A stretch of DNA of 11,675 nucleotides from an uncultured Acidimicrobiaceae bacterium (GTDB lineage Bacteria; Actinomycetota; Acidimicrobiia; Acidimicrobiales; RAAP-2). This document shows positions 6,707 to 11,675 of the stretch, piece by piece (position 1 is the stretch's first letter; each line of letters opens with the position of its first letter). The position numbers were made by a program, and so were the translations under genes. Location of the stretch: positions 1-11,675 of the forward strand of contig CALAYR010000013.1 in assembly GCA_937894805.1 (NCBI GenBank), given 5' to 3'. Under the pieces are notes generated by a model. That model searched no databases. It saw nothing but the letters and a program-made list of their open reading frames with translations, and was not told the origin of the DNA.

Positions 6707-7075
6707 ATGACGACCTCAACTTCAGTCAACCTCTCATCAAAGTCCGCCAGCCCAATTGTGTTGACCGACGCGGCCATCATCAAGGTTGCTGAGCTCATCG
6801 CCGCCGAGGCGGCCGAAGAGACGCTGGCTCTGCGCATCGCCGTTAAGAGCGGAGGCTGCAGCGGCTTCCAGTACGACATGTTCTTTGACTCGGAATTCGC
6901 TTCGGAAGACATCGTCAAGGAGTTCGGCACCGTCAAGGTCGTCGTTGATTCCCAGAGCGGTTCACTGCTCACGGGTGCGACGTTGGACTTCACCGACGGC
7001 CTCCAGGGTGCTGGCTTTCACATCACCAACCCCAACGCCACCAAGACGTGCGGCTGCGGCAACTCATTTAGTTAG
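6707..7075 (+). CDS. A-type Fe-S cluster carrier (HesB/IscA/ErpA family)
   Basis: 122 residues. The family cysteines are all present: C51 in KSGGCSGFQY and C115/C117 in TCGCGNSFS. IVLTDAAIIKVAELI at the start and GATLDFTDGLQGAGFHITNPN in the second half are typical of the fold. These proteins receive [2Fe-2S] or [4Fe-4S] clusters from the scaffold and deliver them to targets; the form here resembles ErpA. The start is the ATG at 6707, four bases after a good AAGGAG; an upstream frame extension to 6626 would cross the promoter and is unlikely. It is divergent from mrp, another Fe-S carrier, so the pair is probably functionally linked. WhiB and other Fe-S proteins nearby would be clients in principle. 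Confidence 0.94.
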   Translation: MTTSTSVNLSSKSASPIVLTDAAIIKVAELIAAEAAEETLALRIAVKSGGCSGFQYDMFFDSEFASEDIVKEFGTVKVVVDSQSGSLLTGATLDFTDGLQGAGFHITNPNATKTCGCGNSFS

Positions 7076-7097
7076 TCGTTCGTTCGCGACGTAGTTT

Positions 7098-7118
7098 GTT
7101 TCGCCCCCGGGCCGAAAC
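7098..7118 (+). terminator. Hairpin downstream of the A-type carrier gene (weak terminator)
   Basis: GTTTCG (7098-7103) pairs with CGAAAC (7113-7118), with possible inner C-G pairs across a C-rich loop. It begins 23 bases after the stop codon but has no T-run after it, so it is a weak intrinsic terminator at best. The rest of the 182-base gap before the RidA gene holds only its promoter region. Confidence 0.35.
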
Positions 7119-7207
7119 AGTAAATCCTCGTAACTCCTACTCACCCGTTGACGCCCCTCGGCATGCCGTGACCACGGTGCGGTGAAAGAGAACGACGCCA
7201 GCCGCCG

Positions 7208-7213
7208 TATGGT
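7208..7213 (+). promoter_or_regulatory. -10 element for the RidA family gene
   Basis: TATGGT followed by GAGTGC; predicted start near 7220, leaving a leader of about 38 bases with AAAGGA (7247-7252 region) before the ATG at 7258. No clear -35. Confidence 0.4.
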
Positions 7214-7257
7214 GAGTGCGGGCAGAACCGACTGACCCACCTCTCGAAAGGACTCAC

Positions 7258-7623
7258 ATGAGCACTCCCGTTGGCCCCTATTCCGCCTGGCGCCGCGCCG
7301 GTGATTTCGTAATTCTCTCCGGCCAGATTGGCCTCGTTCCCGGTGCGGAAACGCCCACCATGATTGACGACACCGCCCCCGGACAGTTGCGGCAAGCGCT
7401 GGAGAACGCCAAGACGCTGTTGGCCGAAGCCGGCACCGATCTCGATCACGTCGTGAAGGCCACCTTGTTCCTGCTCAGCATGGACGACTTCCCCGCCTGC
7501 AACGAAGTGTGGATGGAGTTCTTTAACGCCCCTCGTCCGACCCGGTCGACGATTGGTATTGCGCAACTGCCCTTTGGTGCACGCTCCGAGGCTGAGCTCT
7601 GGGCCTACGCCCCCGAGGCCTAG
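7258..7623 (+). CDS. RidA/YjgF/UK114 family protein
   Basis: 121 residues, close to the usual 120-130. VGPYSAWRRAGDFVILSGQIG near the start and PRPTRSTIGIAQLPFGARSE near the end are diagnostic; the arginine in TRSTIG (R96) and the glutamate in AELWAY (E113) match the residues that bind the substrate carboxylate in active RidA proteins. RidA deaminates reactive enamine/imine intermediates from PLP-dependent dehydratases, releasing ammonia. The ATG at 7258 has AAAGGA at suitable distance; a GTG 42 bases upstream would precede that site and is less likely. The gene converges on the GlnR-like gene, the two sharing CTAG at 7620-7623. Whether it belongs functionally to the nitrogen cluster is open. 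Confidence 0.92.
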   Translation: MSTPVGPYSAWRRAGDFVILSGQIGLVPGAETPTMIDDTAPGQLRQALENAKTLLAEAGTDLDHVVKATLFLLSMDDFPACNEVWMEFFNAPRPTRSTIGIAQLPFGARSEAELWAYAPEA

Positions 7624-8318
7624 TCCTCGATGGTGCGAGAGTTGTTCGCGCCGAACTTGTAGCCCACGCTGCGAACAGTCTGAATGAGATAGGCGTGCTC
7701 TTCACCGAGCTTGGCGCGGAGTCGTCGCACGTGGACGTCCACGGTGCGCGCGCCACCGTAGTACTCATATCCCCAGACGCGATTGAGCAACGTTTCGCGA
7801 GAGAAAACTCGCTGCGGGTTGGTGGCGAGGAACTTTAAGAGTTCGTACTCCATGTAGGTCAAGTCCATGACTCGGCCGGCAATGGTGGCCTGGTAGGTCT
7901 CGAGGTTGAGTATGAGTCCACCCTGCTCAACGAGTGAGGTGGCCCCTTCGTGGCCGGCCCGACGGAGTCGGTGGTGCAGTCGGGCGGCCAGTTCGGAAGC
8001 GTCCACTGGTGCCACGACGAAGTCATCGAAGAGATCTTCACGAAAGGTCAACTCGTCGAGCTGGTAGCGATCTAGTACCAAGATGATGGGGCTGATGGCC
8101 TGTTCCCGCTGGCGCAGTTGGCGGCAGAGTCCCATGGCGTCGTTAAAGGCCAGCGACGTGGCATCAACCAGGGCGCCATCGAAACCGTTCTCGGGCTCCA
8201 CGCGCGCGATGTCATTGAGGTGCGTCGAGCCGACGACTTGGGTCGTCACGCCGGCTGTTTCGAAGGCCTTACGAATCGGCCCTTCGCACATGGGGATGAC
8301 GAGAACGACGTCCTGCAT
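7620..8318 (-). CDS. GlnR-like OmpR-family orphan transcriptional regulator
   Basis: 232 residues. The N-terminal receiver-like domain (1-120) keeps an aspartate at the acceptor position (D52 in GALVDATS) but lacks the acidic pair (VIPM at 7-10) and the conserved lysine (VVAPVD, A103), so it is unlikely to be switched by phosphorylation. The C-terminal winged helix (about 140-222) has DLTYMEYELLKFLA, RVFSRETLLNRVWGYEYYGG, RTVDVHVRRLRAKLG and TVRSVGYKFG, which I recall as very close to the DNA-binding domain of actinobacterial GlnR, the global nitrogen regulator with an atypical receiver. The start ATG at 8318 overlaps the TAA stop of a glutamine synthetase gene (TAATG), and a second glutamine synthetase is next, which supports a nitrogen role. 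Other atypical OmpR regulators share this wing, so GlnR orthology is probable, not certain. Confidence 0.82.
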   Translation of the reverse strand: MQDVVLVIPMCEGPIRKAFETAGVTTQVVGSTHLNDIARVEPENGFDGALVDATSLAFNDAMGLCRQLRQREQAISPIILVLDRYQLDELTFREDLFDDFVVAPVDASELAARLHHRLRRAGHEGATSLVEQGGLILNLETYQATIAGRVMDLTYMEYELLKFLATNPQRVFSRETLLNRVWGYEYYGGARTVDVHVRRLRAKLGEEHAYLIQTVRSVGYKFGANNSRTIED

Positions 8319-9613
8319 TAGAGCAGTGGGAGATAACGGGCCCATTCAAAGGGCGTGACTTCGGCACGGTACGAGGCCCATTCGGCCCGCTTGTTACGGA
8401 GGAACCACTCCACGAGGTGGTCACCCAGGGTGTCGTGCAGTAGATCAGACTTCTCCATCAGCTCGACGGCCTCGGCCAACGAACGCGGCAACGTGCGCGT
8501 TGACTCACCTTCGGCGGGCAGGGTGTAGTTGCCCTCCACACCCTTGAGTCCTGCAGCCAATATGACAGCGAAGGCGAGATAGGGATTGGCAGCCGGATCT
8601 GGTGCGCGGTATTCGAGTCGCGTTGACTCCGATCGCCCGGTCTTCACGGTCGGGACTCTCACGAGTGCCGAGGGAATGAAGCGGGCCCAGGCGGCATTGA
8701 CCGGTGCTTCGTGTCCGGGGACGAGTCGCTTGTAGGAGTTGACCCACTGGTTGGTAACGGCCGTGATTTCGGGAGCGTGCTCGACGAGTCCGGCCATGAA
8801 ACTTTCGGCCACGGGTGAGAGTCCGTACTGGTTGTCACCAATGAAGGCGTTCTCGCCGTCTTTCCAGAGTGACAAGTGGGTGTGCATCCCCGAGCCCTGT
8901 TCGAGGGACATCGGCTTGGGCATGAAGCTGGCGATGAGGTTGGACTGTCTTGCCAACTCCTTAACCACGTGGCGCACCGTCATAACCGTGTCGGCCATGG
9001 TTAACGCGTCGGTGTAGCGAAGGTCGATTTCGTGTTGTCCGGGAGCGTCTTCGTGCTGGGCGTGTTCGACACCGATACCCATCTCTTCGAGGGTCAAGAC
9101 GGTGCGACGACGCAGCTGACTCGGGGCATCATCGGGGAGGAGATCAAAATACGAACCACTGTCGGCCGGTACGGGCCCCTGACCAGTCCCGAGGTCCTTG
9201 AAGTAGAAGTACTCAATCTCGGGTGCGGCGTAGAAGGTGTAGCCCGAACCACGAGCGTCGTTGAGGACGCGACGGAGCTGTTGGCGGGGGCAGCCCTCAA
9301 AGACCGATCCATCGATGTTGAAAATGTCGCAGAACACGCGCGCCACACCTTCGCCCTCGGCGTGCCAGGGGAGGAGTTGGAACGTCGTGAGGTCGGGGCG
9401 AGCGAGAACATCTGACTCTTGCGTCCGGGAGAAACCATCGATGGCGCTGCCGTCAAAGGTCATGCCGTCGTCGAGGGCATCTTCGAGTTCGGCCGGTGTG
9501 ACGTGGAAGGCCTTGTGGCGCCCAAGGACGTCGGTGAACCAGAGTTGGACGAAGCGAACACCGCGCTCTTCAACGGTTCGCAGAACGTACTGAACCTGAT
9601 TTTGCATAGTCAT
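8318..9613 (-). CDS. Glutamine synthetase type I-alpha, GlnA2-like
   Basis: 431 residues. It makes glutamine from glutamate, ammonia and ATP (or a related gamma-glutamyl ligation). The N-terminal domain has RFVQLWFTDVLGRHK and FDGSAIDGF (53-61). The catalytic domain has PEIEYFYF, HEIDLRYTDALTMADTVMT, MHTHLSLW, VNSYKRLVPGHEAP, TRLEYRAPDPAANPYLAFA and the C-terminal FLRNKRAEWASYRAEVTPFEW. The best match I recall is mycobacterial GlnA2, a GSI-alpha. The loop with the adenylylation tyrosine of GSI-beta is missing: GNYTLPAEGE runs straight into TRTLPRSL, so covalent control by GlnE is not expected. ATG 9613 is chosen; ATG 9607 is possible, and a longer frame to 9679 would run through the terminator. 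It is translationally coupled to the downstream GlnR-like gene. Confidence 0.92.
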   Translation of the reverse strand: MTMQNQVQYVLRTVEERGVRFVQLWFTDVLGRHKAFHVTPAELEDALDDGMTFDGSAIDGFSRTQESDVLARPDLTTFQLLPWHAEGEGVARVFCDIFNIDGSVFEGCPRQQLRRVLNDARGSGYTFYAAPEIEYFYFKDLGTGQGPVPADSGSYFDLLPDDAPSQLRRRTVLTLEEMGIGVEHAQHEDAPGQHEIDLRYTDALTMADTVMTVRHVVKELARQSNLIASFMPKPMSLEQGSGMHTHLSLWKDGENAFIGDNQYGLSPVAESFMAGLVEHAPEITAVTNQWVNSYKRLVPGHEAPVNAAWARFIPSALVRVPTVKTGRSESTRLEYRAPDPAANPYLAFAVILAAGLKGVEGNYTLPAEGESTRTLPRSLAEAVELMEKSDLLHDTLGDHLVEWFLRNKRAEWASYRAEVTPFEWARYLPLL

Positions 9614-9665
9614 AGTCTCGCAGATTCTTTCGACTGGCTTTTTGGCCACCGGGTAGGGAAAGCAC

Positions 9666-9698
9666 AAAGCCCCCGTCACACTGGGTGACGGGGGCTTT
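9666..9698 (-). terminator. Strong intrinsic terminator between the two glutamine synthetase genes
   Basis: A perfect 14-base stem (9666-9679 with 9685-9698, CCCCCGTCAC core) and a five-base loop begin 12 bases after the GSII stop. On the minus strand the stem's own AAAGCC/GGCTTT ends supply a short T-run. It should end GSII transcription and isolate it from the GSI gene, whose start is 52 bases further on. Confidence 0.85.
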
Positions 9699-9710
9699 GT
9701 TTACAAGCAA

Positions 9711-10829
9711 CTACTTACGGGCAGCCTTCTTAGCTGGTGCCTTCTTAGCCGTGGCCTTCTTAGCCGTGGCCTTCTTGGCGGGAGCCTTCTTCGCTACTGC
9801 CTTCTTGGCGGGAGCCTTGGCTCCACCAGTGGCGGCACCGCAGACGGTCTCAACCATGACGGCGCAGACGGCGTAGGGGTCCATGTTGGCGTTCGGACGA
9901 CGGTCTTCCAACCAGCCCTTGCCATCACGTGCGGTCTGCAGCGGAATACGGATTGAAGCGCCGCGGTCCGAGGTGCCGTAGGAGAACTTGTTCCATGGGG
10001 CGGTCTCGTGCTTACCGGTGAGGCGGTCTTCGATGCCGTAACCGTAAACGGCGATGTGCTCCATGATCTTCTTGCCAATGGCGTCACACGCGGCGTGAAT
10101 GACCTTGAGGCCACCGTTCTCGCGCATGCCCTTGGTTGAAAAGTTCGTGTGCGCACCGGCACCATTCCAGTCACCCTTGATGGGCTTGGCGTCCCAGCTC
10201 ACGTCCACGCCGTAGTCCTCGGCGATGCGCTCGAGCAACCAACGGGCAACCCAGAGCTGGTCGCTGACGGCGACGGGGGAGAGAACACCAATCTGGAACT
10301 CCCACTGCGCCATCATCACTTCAGCGTTGGTGCCTTCGATGGAAAGACCGGCGCGGAGGCAGGCGAGGGTGTGGGCTTCGACGATGTCACGTCCGGGCAT
10401 CTTGGCGCCACCGACGCCGCAGTAGTAAGGACCCTGCGGGGCGGGGTAGCCAACTTCGGGCCAACCGTAGGGACGGCCGTCCTGGAAGAAGGTGTACTCC
10501 TGCTCGATGCCAAACCAGGGCTCGAACTTGCCGTACTTCTTTTCGGCAGCCACGGTCGCGGCGCGAGTGTTGGTGGAGTGAGGGGTGTTGTCGGGGTTCA
10601 ATACTTCGCACATCACCAAGATGTCGTTAGGACCGCGCAGTGGGTCGGGACAGGTGAAGACGGGGTTGAGGACGCAGTCCGACGACGAACCGTCGGCCTG
10701 GTTGGTGCTCGATCCGTCGAAACCCCATACTGATGGCTTCTTGCCATCGGCAATGATGCGGGTCTTGCTACGTAGCTTGGCCGTCGGCTTGGTTCCGTCG
10801 AGCCAGATGTATTCGGCCTGAAAGGGCAC
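9711..10829 (-). CDS. Glutamine synthetase type II with lysine/alanine repeat tail
   Basis: 372 residues. The first ~335 are a typical GSII (eukaryote-like, as Streptomyces GlnII): AEYIWLDGT, WGFDGSST, FGIEQEYTFF, GVGGAKMPGRDIVEAH, AEVMMAQWEFQIG, KPIKGDWNGAGAHTNFST, RLTGKHETAPWNKFSYG, RGASIRIP and EDRRPNANMDPYAV. Standard GSII proteins end near 340; this one continues with about 35 residues (338-372) of five-residue repeats, AVAKK, APAKK, ATAKK and so on, about 15 positive charges, ending AARK. The tail resembles histone-H1-like or HU-type tails of actinobacteria. GTG 10829 is chosen since AAGGAG (10835-10840) is five bases upstream; GTG 10835 would overlap that site. Its transcript is closed by the terminator at 9666-9698, and its promoter region is shared with the divergent NAD+ synthetase gene. 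Confidence 0.93.
   Translation of the reverse strand: MPFQAEYIWLDGTKPTAKLRSKTRIIADGKKPSVWGFDGSSTNQADGSSSDCVLNPVFTCPDPLRGPNDILVMCEVLNPDNTPHSTNTRAATVAAEKKYGKFEPWFGIEQEYTFFQDGRPYGWPEVGYPAPQGPYYCGVGGAKMPGRDIVEAHTLACLRAGLSIEGTNAEVMMAQWEFQIGVLSPVAVSDQLWVARWLLERIAEDYGVDVSWDAKPIKGDWNGAGAHTNFSTKGMRENGGLKVIHAACDAIGKKIMEHIAVYGYGIEDRLTGKHETAPWNKFSYGTSDRGASIRIPLQTARDGKGWLEDRRPNANMDPYAVCAVMVETVCGAATGGAKAPAKKAVAKKAPAKKATAKKATAKKAPAKKAARK
9714..9818 (-). repeat. 15-base periodic repeat encoding the PAKKA-type tail
   Basis: Six in-frame units of xAAKK/xPAKK type (codons like GCC AAG AAG with a variable residue Val, Pro or Thr) form the C-terminal tail of the GSII gene. The units differ at synonymous positions (TTC/TTA/TTG contexts on the plus strand), so it is not a recent exact duplication throughout, although two ATAKK units (about 9733-9763) are nearly identical. 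Confidence 0.85.
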
Positions 10830-10853
10830 GCTCACTCCTTAGTTCGGTTGACA

Positions 10854-10869
10854 CAACTCGGATGAGTTG
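10854..10869. promoter_or_regulatory. Inverted repeat CAACTC-GGAT-GAGTTG upstream of GSII
   Basis: A perfect six-base inverted repeat with a four-base centre lies 13 bases before the AAGGAG of the GSII gene. It could be an operator or a leader hairpin. A perfect plus-strand TTGACA (10848-10853) lies beside it without a good -10 at the right distance. I could not find a clean GlnR box (GTnAC-n6-GAAAC type) in the 145-base GSII/NAD+ synthetase gap by eye; the rest of the gap shows only the promoter noted below. Confidence 0.35.
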
Positions 10870-10962
10870 CACGTAGACAGTTTGCTCGCTGGAGGCCGCT
10901 CGTGCCCACTCTTATTGTTAACCGCGTGTGAAGTTCGATTCGGCGGCCCGTGGGAGCACCGG

Positions 10963-10968
10963 TAGGCT
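10963..10968 (+). promoter_or_regulatory. -10 element, predicted leaderless start of NAD+ synthetase gene
   Basis: TAGGCT, then six bases (CGTTTC), then GTG at 10975. No ribosome-binding site. Same spacing as before the receiver and mrp genes. Confidence 0.5.
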
Positions 10969-10974
10969 CGTTTC

Positions 10975-11675
10975 GTGGCCGGACTGCGCGTGGCGCTCCT
11001 ACAGATAAACCCCACCGTGGGTGACCTCGAGGGAAATGTGGCGCTTCTGCGCGATTCCTACGTGGCCGCACTGGCCGACTTCCCCGATTTGGTGGTGGCC
11101 CCCGAAATGGCGCTTTCGGGCTACCCCCCGGAGGACCTCGTCCTCAAGGACGGATTCGTGACCGACGTGGCCAAGCAGTTGGCCGTCCTGGCCGCCTCCG
11201 TGGGTCCGATTCCTTTGATTGTTGGCGCACCCCTCGCCGAGGGTCCGCTGGTGCACTTGGCTCCGCCGGCCGATAGCCGCCGCTCAGCGCAGCCCACCGC
11301 ACAGACACGCACGCACGCCCTCGGCAATGCGCTGGCCGTTCTTCGCAACGGTGTGGTGACTGACGTCGCCACCAAGCGCTTGCTGCCCAACTACGACGTC
11401 TTTGACGAACAGCGCTACTTCCAACCCGGTGTCGGAGCGCCGACCGTCATCGAGGTCAAGGGTCAACGGGTGGGACTCGTGGTCTGCGAAGACGCGTGGT
11501 TGGCCGAAGGCCCGATTGCTGAGCTCGGCGACGTCGACGTCATCGTGTCGTCGAACGCCTCGCCCTTCGCGAAGGGCCGACCCGTGAAGCGTGAGCTCAT
11601 GGCCGCGCAACGGGCCCAGGAAAAAAATGCCGCCTTTATCTACGTCAACCTCGTCGGTGGTCAAGACGAACTCGT
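10975..11675 (+). CDS. nadE: Glutamine-dependent NAD+ synthetase, 3' end outside window
   Basis: 233 codons are visible and the frame is open at the window edge. It is the N-terminal nitrilase-fold glutaminase domain: RVALLQINPTVGDLEGN (5-21), E44 in APEMALSGYPPEDL, K134 in KRLLPNYDVFDEQRYF and C171 in VVCEDAW form the Glu-Lys-Cys triad. NASPF and KRELM further on match NadE-type amidase domains. The synthetase domain should follow off the window. The enzyme uses glutamine ammonia to convert deamido-NAD+ to NAD+, and sits next to two glutamine synthetases. Between GAPLAEG and NALAVL there is a longer loop than I expect (about 91-116, with SRRSAQPTAQTRTHALG), rich in Ala, Thr and Arg. The start is GTG 10975, placed by the -10 element six bases upstream and by homology to the start of the fold. 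Confidence 0.92.
   Translation, partial: MAGLRVALLQINPTVGDLEGNVALLRDSYVAALADFPDLVVAPEMALSGYPPEDLVLKDGFVTDVAKQLAVLAASVGPIPLIVGAPLAEGPLVHLAPPADSRRSAQPTAQTRTHALGNALAVLRNGVVTDVATKRLLPNYDVFDEQRYFQPGVGAPTVIEVKGQRVGLVVCEDAWLAEGPIAELGDVDVIVSSNASPFAKGRPVKRELMAAQRAQEKNAAFIYVNLVGGQDEL

Noticed and set aside
9614..9679. N-terminal extension of the GSI gene to 9679
   Set aside because: It would translate the terminator stem (9666-9698) and extends 22 residues before the homologous start; ATG 9613 fits the family.
10149..10733. 194-codon open frame antisense to GSII
   Set aside because: Low-complexity Gly/Val-rich shadow; the opposite strand has full GSII motifs.
10848..10876. Plus-strand sigma-70-like promoter from the perfect TTGACA
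   Set aside because: No TANNNT 16-19 bases downstream, and the NAD+ synthetase gene has a better -10 at 10963.
1..11675. CRISPR array, toxin-antitoxin or defence island
   Set aside because: No spaced direct repeats and no nuclease, toxin or effector genes; the only periodic repeat is the coding tail of GSII.

Overview
The window reads as chromosomal DNA of a high-GC Gram-positive bacterium (Actinomycetota; Acidimicrobiia or a relative is my guess, not proven). The evidence is a WhiB protein, a GlnR-like regulator, a GlnA2-like glutamine synthetase, a VKOR membrane protein, frequent GTG starts and apparent leaderless genes. The left edge (1-1329) is different: it is the end of an integrated element whose large serine recombinase runs into an antisense tRNA-Glu gene.

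Layout. 1-1329 (+): C-terminal part of a large serine recombinase; its last codons and its stop lie inside the tRNA-Glu gene (1292-1364, -). tRNA-Pro(CGG) (1407-1484, -) follows. 1514-2802 (-): a two-gene unit, a stand-alone receiver-domain protein and a soluble CBS/CorC-type protein, joined by an ATGA overlap. 2947-3189 (+): WhiB-family Fe-S regulator. 3186-4588 (-): a membrane-anchored DUF929 thioredoxin-like protein and a VKOR homologue, joined by a TAGTG overlap; this is probably an extracytoplasmic disulfide-forming pair. 4692-5486 (+): NUDT19-like Nudix hydrolase. 5483-6622 (-): Mrp/ApbC Fe-S carrier, divergent from 6707-7075 (+), an A-type Fe-S carrier (ErpA/IscA-like). 7258-7623 (+): RidA family protein. 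7620-8318 (-): GlnR-like regulator, coupled by TAATG to 8318-9613 (-), a GSI-alpha (GlnA2-like) glutamine synthetase. A strong terminator (9666-9698) separates this from 9711-10829 (-), a type II glutamine synthetase with a histone-H1-like lysine/alanine repeat tail. 10975-end (+): glutamine-dependent NAD+ synthetase, cut by the window edge.

How they fit. The right half is a nitrogen-assimilation neighbourhood: two unrelated glutamine synthetases, a likely nitrogen regulator and a glutamine-consuming enzyme. The middle holds Fe-S cluster assembly and redox functions (WhiB, VKOR/DUF929, Mrp, A-type carrier).

Most notable: (i) the GSII with a PAKKA-type tail; (ii) all three tail-to-tail protein gene pairs end on one shared palindromic CTAG that gives TAG to both strands; (iii) a serine recombinase whose stop codon lies opposite the anticodon loop of tRNA-Glu; (iv) a repeated TANNNT-N6/7-start arrangement that predicts leaderless mRNAs. 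No CRISPR array, rRNA, toxin-antitoxin or defence system was seen. No gene-free stretch exceeds 300 bases; the longest gap (7076-7257) is 182 bases.
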